A DNA stretch of 64,000 nt from CAIWMF01 sp964402065 (GCA_964402065.1 CAYOAN010000007.1:30966-94965), one strand, 5' to 3'. Shown: positions 8,585 through 17,875, numbered from the stretch's first letter. A program made the numbers and translations. The notes: generated from the sequence alone by a model not told the origin.

Positions 8585-10405
8585 ATGGAAAACATTCGCA
8601 ACATCGCCATCATTGCTCACGTTGATCATGGCAAGACCACTCTCGTTGATCAGCTGCTCAAGCAAGCTGGAACCTTTCGCGCTAACGAAGCCAAAGCTTC
8701 CGAAGAACGCATCATGGACTCCATGGATCTAGAACGCGAAAAAGGAATCACAATCAAAGCTAAAAATGCAGCTTTCGATTGGAAAGAATATCACGTTAAT
8801 ATCGTCGACACTCCGGGGCACGCTGACTTCGGTGGTGAGGTTGAGCGGATCATGAAGATGGTTGATGGTGTTCTCCTCGTCGTTGATGCTCACGATGGAC
8901 CTCAAGCACAAACAAAATTTGTTTTGAAAAAAGCACTCGCTAATGGTGCAAAGCCGATTGTTGTCATCAATAAAATCGATCGTGAGAATGCCCGCCCTCA
9001 CAAAGTCCTCGACATGGTTTTTGAACTTTTCTTGGAACTTGGAGCTAATGATCAGCAGCTTGATTTCCCTGTTGTTTATGCAAGTGCAAAACAAGGGTTC
9101 GCGAAAAATGAAGTCGATCAAGAAAGCAACACGATGGAGCCTCTCTATGAGGCCATTGTAAAGCATATTCCACCGCCGCCAAAACCAGATGTCGACTATT
9201 TTCAAATGCTCGTCTCTAACCTTGACTATAGCGACTACTTAGGCCGTATCGCCTATGGACGCATCATTAGTGGAACCGTCAAAGTCGGCAGTACCATTGT
9301 TTGCATTCACAAAGATGGCAAACGTGAAAAGAAAAATGTAACCGCTCTCTTTGGTCATCGCGGTCTTGCTAAAATTGAAGTTCAACAAGCCTCTGCAGGT
9401 GACATCGTCGGTCTCTCTGGATTTGAAGATGTTTTCATTGGAGAAACATTGACAGACAGTGAAGAGCGTCCTGCTCTCACCTTCGTCGACATCGACCCTC
9501 CAACGATCACCATGAAAATTTGCATTAACGATGGACCTCTCGCTGGTCGCGAAGGAAAATTGTTAACTGCACGCCAAGTCAGTGAGCGCCTCATTCGTGA
9601 AACAAGAACAAACGTTTCCATTGAAGTTAATGACACCGACACAGCTGGTCACTTCCAAATCAAAGCTCGTGGTGAAATGCAAATTGCTATCATCGTTGAA
9701 CAGATGCGCCGCGAAGGATTTGAAATTCTTGTTTCCAGACCAGAGGTTATTTTCCAGCGCGATGAGCAAGGCAACCTGCTCGAGCCAATGGAAAATGTCT
9801 ACGTTGATGTTCCTAAAGATAATCTTGGCGACATTCTTCAAAGTCTTGCTGGACGCAAAGCTGAGATCATTAACATGGATCACCAAGCTAATAGTGTAAC
9901 TGTTGAAGCTGTTGTTCCAACTCGGGGCCTCATTGGTTTTGAAACAGATCTCGTTAATGCGACAAAAGGTCATGGCATCATGTCTCACCTTTTTAAAGAG
10001 TACTCTTCTTACAAAGGAGAAATTCCAACACGTAACAATGGTGTTTTGATTTCTATGGAAAGTGGCACAAGCATGGCTTATGCACTTGATATGATCCAAG
10101 AACGCGGCCGTCTTTTTATTGGGCCTCAAGAAGAAATTTATGTTGGAATGATCATCGGCGAAAATGCTCGTCCAGACGATATGCCAGTCAATCCCTGCAA
10201 GGCAAAAAAATTGACTAACATGCGAAGCACAGGCGATGGAAAAGGAATTTCTTTAACGCCACCGCTCAAAATGAGCTTGGAACGTTGTTTGGAATACATT
10301 GCAAATGACGAGTACGTTGAAATCACACCCCTCAACCTTCGTCTTCGCAAGAAGATTCTTGATGCCACTGCGCGCAAACGAGCAAGCAGTACACCAACAG
10401 CCTAG
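8585..10405 (+). CDS. typA: Ribosome-associated GTPase TypA/BipA
   Basis: A full-length 606-residue translational GTPase. The G1 loop AHVDHGKT is at residues 11-18, followed by switch I (LEREKGITIKAK), G3 DTPGHADFGGEVER, and G4 NKIDRENARP. The elongation-factor-like domains end in the TypA-specific C-terminal half (PTRGLIGFETDLVNATKGHG, NPCKAKKLTNMRST). It binds the ribosome and helps 50S assembly and stress adaptation. It is divergent from the chimeric remnant and preceded by a good promoter match. A yebC-like gene follows 92 bp later. Confidence 0.97.
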   Translation: MENIRNIAIIAHVDHGKTTLVDQLLKQAGTFRANEAKASEERIMDSMDLEREKGITIKAKNAAFDWKEYHVNIVDTPGHADFGGEVERIMKMVDGVLLVVDAHDGPQAQTKFVLKKALANGAKPIVVINKIDRENARPHKVLDMVFELFLELGANDQQLDFPVVYASAKQGFAKNEVDQESNTMEPLYEAIVKHIPPPPKPDVDYFQMLVSNLDYSDYLGRIAYGRIISGTVKVGSTIVCIHKDGKREKKNVTALFGHRGLAKIEVQQASAGDIVGLSGFEDVFIGETLTDSEERPALTFVDIDPPTITMKICINDGPLAGREGKLLTARQVSERLIRETRTNVSIEVNDTDTAGHFQIKARGEMQIAIIVEQMRREGFEILVSRPEVIFQRDEQGNLLEPMENVYVDVPKDNLGDILQSLAGRKAEIINMDHQANSVTVEAVVPTRGLIGFETDLVNATKGHGIMSHLFKEYSSYKGEIPTRNNGVLISMESGTSMAYALDMIQERGRLFIGPQEEIYVGMIIGENARPDDMPVNPCKAKKLTNMRSTGDGKGISLTPPLKMSLERCLEYIANDEYVEITPLNLRLRKKILDATARKRASSTPTA

Positions 10406-10421
10406 TAAGTTCTCAGTTGAT

Positions 10422-10475
10422 AGTTGAAGTTTAAGTTTATAAACTCTATCCCAGTTTCCAACTTTTACTTCAACT
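10422..10475. repeat. Imperfect inverted repeat between typA and the yebC-like gene
   Basis: AGTTGAAGT (10422-10430) and ACTTCAACT (10467-10475) form a 9-bp inverted pair inside a longer mirrored run of GTTGAAG/AAGTT units. It could fold in the typA-yebC transcript. No T-run follows, so read-through to the next gene is possible. Confidence 0.4.
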
Positions 10476-10497
10476 CAACTTGTAACTTAAATTTTTT

Positions 10498-11229
10498 ATG
10501 GGACGTCAATGGCTTTTAGCAAAACGAGAGGTCTCCTCTCTTAAAAAATCAAAAGCAACCGGAAAATTTGTTCGCGAAATCACGATTTCAGCACGCCAAG
10601 GAGGGGCTGATCCAACCGGGAACAGCCGTCTTGCAGCGGCTATTGAAAAAGCAAAACGCGAAAGCGTCTCTCGTGATGTTATTGAGCGAGCCATTGCCAA
10701 GGGCTCTGGAACAGGAGGAGAAAAAACTTCTCTCGAACATATTTTATTTGAAGGTTATGCTCCTCACAAAGTTCCACTTATTGCGGAAGTTTTCACCGAC
10801 AATAACAATCGGACAGCGCCTGAAATTCGAGTCCTCTTTCGTCAAGGACAACTGGGCGCACCAGGAAGCAATAAATTTCTTTTTGATCATGTTGGACTTG
10901 TTGAAGCTTATACGACCAACCTAGAAACTGATGCAGAGGAAGCTGCCATCGAAGCTGGAGCTAATGAAGTTGAATCACTCACACATGAGCAGAACGATGA
11001 CATTCCGACTGAAACATTAGGCGCACGTTTCATCACTGAGCGAACAGCGACCCATGCTGTTTCACAATGGCTTTCCGAGAATGGCTGGACCGTCGTTACC
11101 AGTGAAATTGGCTACGTTGCTAAAAACTTTCCAGCATTGCCAGAAGAACAGATGGCTGAAGTTCATGCCTTTCTTCAAACCCTGGAAGAACATGATGATG
11201 TCCATCGTGTCTGGGCTGCAGTCAAATAG
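10498..11229 (+). CDS. YebC/PmpR-family protein
   Basis: A 243-residue TACO1/YebC-family protein. Family marks: SARQGGADPTGNSRLAAAIEKAK, SVSRDVIERAIAKGSG, the acidic turn after GEKTSLEHILFEGYAP, the TDNNNRTAPEIR loop, and GCxF-like GSNKFLFDHVG. Family members act as DNA-binding regulators or as ribosome-associated factors easing stalled translation; which applies here cannot be told. The N-terminus (MGRQWLLAKREVSSLKKSKA) differs from the usual MAGHSKWxxIKxxKxxxD, so this is the divergent branch. Placement just after typA suits a translation-linked role. Confidence 0.88.
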   Translation: MGRQWLLAKREVSSLKKSKATGKFVREITISARQGGADPTGNSRLAAAIEKAKRESVSRDVIERAIAKGSGTGGEKTSLEHILFEGYAPHKVPLIAEVFTDNNNRTAPEIRVLFRQGQLGAPGSNKFLFDHVGLVEAYTTNLETDAEEAAIEAGANEVESLTHEQNDDIPTETLGARFITERTATHAVSQWLSENGWTVVTSEIGYVAKNFPALPEEQMAEVHAFLQTLEEHDDVHRVWAAVK

Positions 11230-11343
11230 CAGCACTTCAGCTTGAAGGTTGTAGAAAATTTTACTTAGAGAGTAAAAACATTTGAACGCAACTTCTTTTT
11301 TGCTGTCAAACTTAATAAGACTAACGGGAATTTTGATTGCTCC

Positions 11344-11360
11344 CATACCTAAAAAAACAG
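11344..11360 (+). repeat. 17-bp leader repeat, copy 1
   Basis: CATACCTAAAAAAACAG occurs here, 41 bp before the first secreted-protein gene, and again at 12035-12051 before its neighbour. This supports a duplication that included the leader. Confidence 0.6.
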
Positions 11361-11401
11361 GGTGGAACAATAGTTGTGATTATTAGTCGATTTGAAATTC
11401 T

Positions 11402-12001
11402 ATGAACAAAACTTTTCCAACCTTTTTGACAGCAGCTCTTCTTGCTATTTATCCCTTGCTAGGACAATCGGCAGTGGACAACCAGCCCTCGAAAAAAGAG
11501 GTGAAGGTCACCTCTTATCGTGACTTTCGAGTCCTCCGTGGCTGGACAACCACTGTAGATATAGAAATTCTATCAATTGATGAAGAAGATCATGAAATTA
11601 CAACAGAGCCTCTCCTTCTACAGCTTCCCACTTCCTACACTCACTATCCCACTCAAGTTGACTTACTAGTTCATCATACCATCAAACACTCGCCTCCTTT
11701 TTTTGATACTTTACTTAACTTTTCACTCATTAATATAAAAGAGATTGATAAATCTGTTATCACTTTTGGCAAGGGAATAGCACTACCAGACCCAGACCCT
11801 CTCTTTCCTTTCGCCCCCCTTCCACCACCAAATAATGGGCCAATCGTTATTGTTGCTCATGGAATAGGAACAACAATTTTAGACTTCTCTTATACAAAGG
11901 TTATAGAAGGGCACTACCAAGACTGGTTCAACTGGACGTGGATCCCTGAACAGAAAATCACTACTATCGTCCATGTCCCAGTTCAGGTTGTCGATCCTTA
12001 A
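11402..12001 (+). CDS. Secreted protein, unknown function
   Basis: A 199-residue protein with a clear signal peptide (FLTAALLAIYPLLGQSA, cut about residue 24). The mature part alternates short beta-like stretches and ends in ITTIVHVPVQVVDP. It contains the segment GPIVIVAHGIGTTILDFSYT near residue 147. The next gene product ends similarly (SAILSYRLSLQ, IVEVPVNIM), and the protein encoded at 23577 ends in PMVTVEVSE. I read these as one loose family of secreted beta-sandwich proteins. No enzyme motif is visible. The order GW-rich strand, loop, IVxVxV end vaguely recalls chagasin-type protease inhibitors, but the diagnostic loops are not convincing. Confidence 0.6.
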   Translation: MNKTFPTFLTAALLAIYPLLGQSAVDNQPSKKEVKVTSYRDFRVLRGWTTTVDIEILSIDEEDHEITTEPLLLQLPTSYTHYPTQVDLLVHHTIKHSPPFFDTLLNFSLINIKEIDKSVITFGKGIALPDPDPLFPFAPLPPPNNGPIVIVAHGIGTTILDFSYTKVIEGHYQDWFNWTWIPEQKITTIVHVPVQVVDP

Positions 12002-12034
12002 CAACGGGGTCAGCCCGATATCCAAGTTCAATAA

Positions 12035-12051
12035 CATACCTAAAAAAACAG
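12035..12051 (+). repeat. 17-bp leader repeat, copy 2
   Basis: Identical to 11344-11360 and again upstream of a secreted-protein gene. Just before it, at 12006-12020, GGGGTCAGCCCGATAT partly resembles the 42-bp repeat found at 1148 and 48773. Confidence 0.55.
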
Positions 12052-12100
12052 CGCTTTTAACATACGAGGAACGATTCTTTCTTTGTTAAAAAAAAAGTTT

Positions 12101-12295
12101 ATGAATTTATTTCGACCGTTTCCAACCGCTGCCTGCATTCTTCTTTTAGGCACCCTCTTCATTGCTTTCCCAAGCAGAGCATTAAGTTCCGAAATCCCTG
12201 AGATCCAACAAGAGTATCAAGTTTCAAGAGACACGGGACTTTATAAAAATCTACCTGTAGAACAAGGTGGCGGGTTGATCTTATTGGCTCCGTGA
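12101..12295 (+). CDS. Signal-peptide part of a split secreted-protein gene
   Basis: A 64-codon frame starting at the ATG at 12101. It encodes a signal peptide (FPTAACILLLGTLFIAFPSRA) and ~35 more residues, then stops at TGA 12293-12295. That stop overlaps a GTG start of the next frame. On its own it would be a tiny secreted peptide. Read with the next frame it gives a ~215-residue protein of the same size and style as the product of 11402-12001. I infer one gene broken by a frameshift, unless the GTGA junction is a translational coupling site. Confidence 0.6.
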   Translation: MNLFRPFPTAACILLLGTLFIAFPSRALSSEIPEIQQEYQVSRDTGLYKNLPVEQGGGLILLAP

Positions 12296-12756
12296 ATCCA
12301 GATGATCCTTCTATCGACCGATCTTCTCTCTGTGAAGTTGATACGGTTGAGGTGGCGTTGGATCAACATAAAATGAATTCACTTTTTTATTCGGATACAA
12401 TATTCCGATTACCAACTCCCATTGACATTGTTCATGTTAATAACATCGATCACCTTTTGGACTTATCAGTAACCGGCCCTAACCCTACGAATAAAAGAAC
12501 CTCTCATTTTTCTTATGAACATATTATTGCCGTAGCAGATCAAGATGTTCAGGAAGATTTTTTTAAACAAGTTCCCCTAGCCTATGCTTCCAAAACCGTC
12601 TTCCTTCTACCACACCAAGGAAGCGCTATCCTTAGTTATCGATTATCTTTGCAACGAACCTACATCGACTATTCCAAAGGGTATAAGGAAAAAAAATCGA
12701 AAATAGTTAATATGATCGTGGAGGTTCCGGTCAACATTATGAGCAACTGTTTATAG
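12292..12756 (+). CDS. Downstream part of the split secreted-protein gene
   Basis: A 154-codon frame opening with GTG at 12292, overlapping the previous stop by 4 bp. It has no signal peptide of its own although its relatives are all secreted, which favours a frameshift near 12247-12292 (the frame is closed by TAA at 12244-12246). Its C-terminal pattern (KTVFLLPHQGSAILSYRLSL then KIVNMIVEVPVNIM) parallels the end of the 11402-12001 product. It ends 6 bp inside the end of the convergent ubiB gene. Function unknown. Confidence 0.6.
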   Translation: MNPDDPSIDRSSLCEVDTVEVALDQHKMNSLFYSDTIFRLPTPIDIVHVNNIDHLLDLSVTGPNPTNKRTSHFSYEHIIAVADQDVQEDFFKQVPLAYASKTVFLLPHQGSAILSYRLSLQRTYIDYSKGYKEKKSKIVNMIVEVPVNIMSNCL

Positions 12757-14454
12757 TCCTCCATGCCGCCAAATTGAGATGGCAAGGCGCAGACACATGT
12801 AGAGTCCAAAAATAAATCCAACAAGACCGAGAACAGGAACACCAAAAACATGTGGCGGAATTCTGGAATGAATTAAAATGGAAGAAGCAATTAAAACAGA
12901 AGAGGCCAAGAGAGCATTGGCTAAACGATTAAAAACGGAATCGAGCGTTTGACGAAGAGGCTCTATTCCCTCTGGCGCGATGCGGTGTTCCAATGGAAGC
13001 GAGAGTTGCCCTTTCTTAAGGCGTGTGTATAAGAGTCTCAAGTCGTGAGGTAGGTCATCGAGAAAATCAACCGTCTCTGTCGCCATGCGAGTAATAATTT
13101 TTAAGATTCTCCGCGGTTGATAACGCTCTGAAATTAATTCCATCGCATACGGTTTTCCAAGAACAATAAAATTCAAATTAGGGTCCAACTCGCGCCCAAT
13201 GGCTTCCACCTGAGTTAACGCTTTAATCCCCAAATAAAAATTTGCTTTCATGCGAAGCCTATTTATTCGAAGCATCCCTAACAATCGATTGAGAACTTCT
13301 CCGACATTAATGTCACGTAACGATTCTGCCACATGTTCATTCGCAAATTCTTCAACTTGAGATAAAAAATAAACAGAATCATCTACACTTCCCTCCTCCG
13401 ACATATCAAGAATAGCACGCATCACCTGCCGATGATTTTTTTTAGCAAGCCCTGTAATGAGACCTGCAATACTACGTCGAAACTGAAAACTAAACCTTCC
13501 CATCATTCCATAATCAAAGAGTCCAATGACCCCTCCTGCTAAGACGAGCATATTTCCTGGATGAGGGTCTGCATGGAAAAAGCCATACTTAAAAATCTGT
13601 TGGTAAATTAAATCTGTTACGCTTACAGCAAGTTTTTCAGGGTCGATATGATGTTTTATCAAACTTTTCCGATCTGTGATTTTTATTCCTTCCATGAATT
13701 GCATTGTTAAAACGCAATTGCTAGAAGCTTCACGATAGATGACAGGAACGGCAATATTATGATTGCCTTCAAACTGCTTTGCAAAGCGTTCTGCGTTTAA
13801 GGCTTCATGCATAAAATTGAGTTCACGTTTTAATGTTTCTGAAAATTCAGAAACGACTTTTTGCGGACTCAGGCTTTGAATTTCTGGAACATGATTTTCT
13901 AAAAAAGAGGCTAGGTCTACTAAGATCGATAAATCTTGGTTGATGACTTCTTCAATATTGGGACGTTGAACTTTAACTGCTACCCGCGTTCCGTTGTGCA
14001 ACACAGCTTCGTGCACTTGCGCAATAGAAGCCGAACCGCACGGTATCTCTTCAAATGATTTAAAAATTTTTTTTACAGGGTGGCCCAACGACTCCCTGAT
14101 GATTTGATAAACCTGCTTTATTGGAAAGGGTGGAACATGATCCTGAAGTTTGCAAAGTTCTTCGTAAAATTCATCGTCAATTAAATCGCGACGGGAGCTG
14201 AGGATTTGACCAAATTTAATGAACGTTGGCCCTAGCTCTTCGAGAGCAAGCCTCATACGAACGGCTAGAGGTTTAGAGAGCAGTCCTGTTTCATGCGTGG
14301 TGATAGTAACATTTTCAAAACCGAGTAAATGCTCCAGCGCTACTAACTTTAAAACATCTGCAAAGCCGTACTTAAAAAGAATGTTGAGAATTTCTCGATA
14401 ACGTGGGAGATGGCTCGCAAAAGTAACGGCTGAACGGAAGCTTTGAAAAAACAT
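12751..14454 (-). CDS. ubiB: UbiB/ABC1-family atypical kinase
   Basis: A 567-residue protein of the UbiB/AarF/ADCK family. Visible: LGPTFIKFGQILSSRRDLI (KxGQ motif), the Ala-rich loop PCGSASIAQVHEA, VAVKVQRPNIE with the ATP-binding Lys, the ExD region, FFHADPHPGNMLVL (catalytic loop) and IGLFDYGMMGRF (metal-binding DFG-like). Two hydrophobic helices at the C-terminus (ALLASSVLIASSILIH, VPVLGLVGFIFGLYMCL) anchor it to the inner membrane. The family supports quinone-lipid synthesis or transport, probably as an ATPase. No ubi or men genes are adjacent. Confidence 0.92.
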   Translation of the reverse strand: MFFQSFRSAVTFASHLPRYREILNILFKYGFADVLKLVALEHLLGFENVTITTHETGLLSKPLAVRMRLALEELGPTFIKFGQILSSRRDLIDDEFYEELCKLQDHVPPFPIKQVYQIIRESLGHPVKKIFKSFEEIPCGSASIAQVHEAVLHNGTRVAVKVQRPNIEEVINQDLSILVDLASFLENHVPEIQSLSPQKVVSEFSETLKRELNFMHEALNAERFAKQFEGNHNIAVPVIYREASSNCVLTMQFMEGIKITDRKSLIKHHIDPEKLAVSVTDLIYQQIFKYGFFHADPHPGNMLVLAGGVIGLFDYGMMGRFSFQFRRSIAGLITGLAKKNHRQVMRAILDMSEEGSVDDSVYFLSQVEEFANEHVAESLRDINVGEVLNRLLGMLRINRLRMKANFYLGIKALTQVEAIGRELDPNLNFIVLGKPYAMELISERYQPRRILKIITRMATETVDFLDDLPHDLRLLYTRLKKGQLSLPLEHRIAPEGIEPLRQTLDSVFNRLANALLASSVLIASSILIHSRIPPHVFGVPVLGLVGFIFGLYMCLRLAISIWRHGGL

Positions 14455-14500
14455 GTTTTCAAAACTAACGCTTCGGAAAGAGCTTTACAAATTTTTTATA

Positions 14501-14659
14501 TACCGATGAGGAATGCTTGTTCTAAAAAAATAAACAGGAGTTTTTGTTCAGGAAAGGCACTACGAGCAAGACGCTATGCGACCATGGCGTAAGCGAGAAC
14601 AACACAGCCAGAGGCAAAAACAACCAATCGAAATTTCTAAAAATCATCCCTCATCGGTA
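14501..14659. repeat. Possible miniature element with 11-bp inverted ends
   Basis: TACCGATGAGG (14501-14511) and CCTCATCGGTA (14649-14659) are perfect inverted copies enclosing 137 bp without a coding frame. The size resembles the two other palindromic families in the window. The whole 14455-14795 gap holds only this and the permease promoter. No second copy of this one is seen here. Confidence 0.45.
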
Positions 14660-14725
14660 CATCATTAGCCCCATAGCAAACTGAGCCTAGGAAGTTTTTT
14701 TGTTTCCCTCTCACTGACTCTCGTC

Positions 14726-14754
14726 TTGTCACCCCAAGCAGATTAGTCTTATCC
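14726..14754 (+). promoter_or_regulatory. Candidate promoter of the amino-acid permease gene
   Basis: TTGTCA (14726-14731), a 17-bp gap and TTATCC (14749-14754) fit a sigma-70 promoter. A ribosome-binding site GGAGAG lies 7 bases before the ATG at 14796. Confidence 0.4.
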
Positions 14755-14795
14755 TTAGCGGTCGCTCATTTTAAAACATCAACGGAGAGAAAATT

Positions 14796-16190
14796 ATGCA
14801 ACTTTCAAATAAAAAAACACTGACGGTTTTTGGGTTGGTCATGATGAACGTTATCGCTATCGATAGTCTTCGAACACTGCCAATGAGCGCAGAATATGGC
14901 CTCTCCCTCATTTTTTATTACATCGCTGCGGCGGCTCTCTTCTTTTTTCCGGTAGCACTTGTCTCTGCGGAGTTGGCCACAGGATGGCCAGAGACTGGCG
15001 GTATTTACGTTTGGGTTCGTGAAGCTTTTGGCGAACAATGGGGATTTTTAACGATCTGGTTGCAATGGTTCTATAATATCTGCTGGTATCCAACAATCAT
15101 GTCTTTTATCGGTGCGACAGTGGCTTACTGCATTGATCCTTCGTTAGTGAATAACAAGGTCTACATGATTGCTGTTGTCTTTATACTTTTTTGGGGAGCG
15201 ACTCTCTTGAATTTTTTTGGCATGAGAGCTTCGCATTTTATGAACACCATTTCTGCAATCATAGGAACACTGCTCCCTATGCTTCTAATCATTATTCTAA
15301 GCCTTATTTGGGTCTATCAAGGGAAGCCATTAAGTATTCAATTTCATTGGCATTCCTTTTTTCCTGATATTAGCAACATTAACAATATGGTCCTGCTCAC
15401 GGCTGTGCTTTATGGGCTTGTTGGCATCGAGATGTCCGCCTCTCATGCAGGTGATGTTGAAAATCCTCAGCATAATTATCCGAAAGCCATTTTTTGGTCA
15501 GCCCTCTTAATTTTGGCCTCACTGGTTGGAGCCAGTTTGGCCATTGCCCTCGTGGTACCTCAAAAAGAACTTAATATCGTTGCTGGCCTATTACAGGCTT
15601 TTGAAGTTTTCTTCAAAGCTTTCCATATGAGCTGGGCAATGCCTCTTCTCGCATTTGCCATTGTGATCGGTTCTATTGGGTGCGTGGGAGCTTGGATTTT
15701 AGGGCCTAGCAAAGGGCTCCTTATCGCTTGCCATGATGGCTGCTTGCCACTTCGATTAGGAACAAAAAATCGACATGGTGTTCCTGTAACGATTCTTTTG
15801 CTGCAAGGAATCATCTTCACCATTTTATGTGGTACTTTTATTTTGATGCCAACGGTTACGAGTAGCTTTTGGGTTTTAAGCAATATTACCGCAATCTTGT
15901 CACTACTTGTTTATATTGCGATGTTCATGGCTGTTATTAAACTGCGCTATAAACACCCGAAAGTTCATCGTGCTTTCCGCATCCCAGGAGGCACAATAGG
16001 ATTATGGTGCGTCTGCCTCCTCGGCTTATCCAGCTGCCTCTTTACTATTATCATTGGGTTTTTACCTCCAACTCAGGTCGCTGTTGGCAACGTTCACACT
16101 TATGAGTTGATCATGGCACTTGGAGTTATCGTGAGTTGCATTGTTCCTTTTGGAATTTATATGTTTCGCAGAAAACTTGATCAACAATAA
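14796..16190 (+). CDS. APC-family amino-acid permease/antiporter
   Basis: A 464-residue inner-membrane protein with about 12 hydrophobic helices. It resembles the glutamate/GABA-antiporter-like branch of the APC superfamily: LTVFGLVMMNVIAIDSLRTL in helix 1, ALVSAELATGWPETGGIYVW in helix 2, LYGLVGIEMSASHAGDVENP in helix 6, and KLRYKHPKVHRAFRIPGG before the last helices. Carriers of this branch are common in intracellular bacteria and exchange amino acids with the host cell; substrate unknown. It has a good ribosome-binding site (GGAGAG) and is followed by a peptide transporter and the hut genes, which suggests import of amino-acid carbon and nitrogen. Confidence 0.87.
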   Translation: MQLSNKKTLTVFGLVMMNVIAIDSLRTLPMSAEYGLSLIFYYIAAAALFFFPVALVSAELATGWPETGGIYVWVREAFGEQWGFLTIWLQWFYNICWYPTIMSFIGATVAYCIDPSLVNNKVYMIAVVFILFWGATLLNFFGMRASHFMNTISAIIGTLLPMLLIIILSLIWVYQGKPLSIQFHWHSFFPDISNINNMVLLTAVLYGLVGIEMSASHAGDVENPQHNYPKAIFWSALLILASLVGASLAIALVVPQKELNIVAGLLQAFEVFFKAFHMSWAMPLLAFAIVIGSIGCVGAWILGPSKGLLIACHDGCLPLRLGTKNRHGVPVTILLLQGIIFTILCGTFILMPTVTSSFWVLSNITAILSLLVYIAMFMAVIKLRYKHPKVHRAFRIPGGTIGLWCVCLLGLSSCLFTIIIGFLPPTQVAVGNVHTYELIMALGVIVSCIVPFGIYMFRRKLDQQ

Positions 16191-16370
16191 GAAAATAAAA
16201 GACAATACTCGTTTAAGATAGAAACCAAAATGCTATCACCAAGATGCCACAAGGCATCTCAACAAACTTCATCCCTACAAGCAGCCCCCGCTAGTCCAAA
16301 TAATGAATAGAAACGATGTCATCAATTTCCTTAGAGAATTTTCTATGCCTCATCGTAATTGCAACGCCTC

Positions 16371-17825
16371 ATGAACACTATCCTCAAAAAACTCCAACAA
16401 AAAGCATCTTACTTCATTATCGCGATGATCATGTGGGAGTTTTTTGCTTTCTATGGTTTAAAATCAATTCTTATTCTTTTTTTAACAAGTTGTTTGCATT
16501 TGTCAGACGGTGCAGCCTATCAGCTTTTCGGAAGTTTTATCTCTCTTGTCTTTATCACTCCTATTTTAGGAGGGTGGCTGGCTGATCGTTATTGTGGCTA
16601 CCGTCATGCTACTGCTGTCGGTTGTCTTCTCATTATTGCCGGCAGCTTTATCTTGGCTGAATTTCCACAGAATATTTTTATTGGACTAGCTCTGCTTGCA
16701 ATGGGAATAGGCTTCTTTAAAAGCAATGCCGTCTGCATGATTAGCAACTGTTACATTAATGATCCTGTGGGTGCAACCTCCGCTTTTTCTCTTTATTACG
16801 TCAGTGGAAATTTAGGATCGATTCTCTCAAATATTGGCTGCCCCTACATTGCAGAGCATATCAGCTGGAAGATGGGATTCATGATTGCCTCTTTTGGAAT
16901 GCTACTAGGGTTGCTTATGCTTCTTCTCTCAAAGCCCTATTTTTCTTGGGAAGGAAAAACGGAAAAAATGAAACGATGGCACAACTTTTCTTTCTCCCAA
17001 CAATTTTTGCTTACAACAAGTATCCTTCTAGCCGTTTTTCTTCCGATCTACTTAATTTTACAGCATGACTTGGTGGGCTATCTTTTAGGCGTTGCTGTCA
17101 TTGCTGCTTTCTTTATCTTTCTAAAAATTTATCGCCAAGCAGATCCTACACGGAAAAAACTATTATTGCTGATGCTGTTGCTAACTTGCTTTGCAACCTC
17201 TTTTTGGGTTTTTAGCAATCAAGTTTATAGCTCTTATCCTCTCTTTATTGCGCGCTACGTTAATCGTTCTATTTTTGGATTTGTCATTCCAACAGGAATG
17301 TACCAATCACTGAACCCCATCTCCATTCTCATTTCTGGCATAATCATGACGTTTGTCTGGCGCTGGCTTGAACGTCGTCACATACGACCTCAGCCCGATA
17401 CAAAAATAAGCGCAGCCCTCCTGCTATTAGTTCTTGGTTTTTTGGCTATCACCTATGCAACAACGTTGGCTGAAAGTCAGGTTCCAATTCCGATGTTACT
17501 TCCCGTACTCAGCATTTTATGTTTAGGAATCGCCGAAATTTTTATTGATCCTGTCTTACTCGCAGCCATGGGAGAAGCCGCTCCTCGTAACACCGAAGGC
17601 CGCCTTGTTGCTATTTACTATCTTTTCATTGGAGCAATTGGAAACTATGTCTCAATCTGGGTTGCAAAATTAACCGTTGATCCAACGACAAAAAAAGCCT
17701 CAGCGAGTAGTTTTCATGCAGCTTATTTACAAGCAACGACCATTGCTGTTGTGCTCTTGCTTCTCCTTTTTGCTCGCATTTGCTGGAGAAAATATTCTGA
17801 GCGACGTAACATGTTAGCAGTGTAA
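16371..17825 (+). CDS. POT/PTR-family oligopeptide transporter
   Basis: A 484-residue, ~12-14-helix proton-coupled peptide transporter of the MFS. Family marks: GGWLADRYCGYRHA after helix 2, the FYVSG-like YYVSGNLGSILSNIG segment, and YVNRSIFGFVIPTGMYQSLNPI in helix 7 (the usual IPxxxxQxxNP region). The family ExxERFxYYG motif in helix 1 reads IMWEFFAFYG here: the first Glu and the Arg are missing, which in studied members matters for proton coupling. ATG 16371 is preferred to the in-frame TTG four codons upstream; no strong ribosome-binding site is seen. It lies just before hutU, as expected if imported peptides supply histidine. Confidence 0.85.
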   Translation: MNTILKKLQQKASYFIIAMIMWEFFAFYGLKSILILFLTSCLHLSDGAAYQLFGSFISLVFITPILGGWLADRYCGYRHATAVGCLLIIAGSFILAEFPQNIFIGLALLAMGIGFFKSNAVCMISNCYINDPVGATSAFSLYYVSGNLGSILSNIGCPYIAEHISWKMGFMIASFGMLLGLLMLLLSKPYFSWEGKTEKMKRWHNFSFSQQFLLTTSILLAVFLPIYLILQHDLVGYLLGVAVIAAFFIFLKIYRQADPTRKKLLLLMLLLTCFATSFWVFSNQVYSSYPLFIARYVNRSIFGFVIPTGMYQSLNPISILISGIIMTFVWRWLERRHIRPQPDTKISAALLLLVLGFLAITYATTLAESQVPIPMLLPVLSILCLGIAEIFIDPVLLAAMGEAAPRNTEGRLVAIYYLFIGAIGNYVSIWVAKLTVDPTTKKASASSFHAAYLQATTIAVVLLLLLFARICWRKYSERRNMLAV

Positions 17826-17875
17826 CTGCTAACTTTGTCACGAGTAACATTTTATCCTTCAACCGTTATTTGACT

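Noticed and set aside
9563..10129. Long antisense frame within typA
   Set aside because: It lies opposite an intact, highly conserved gene, has no family resemblance and no ribosome-binding site.
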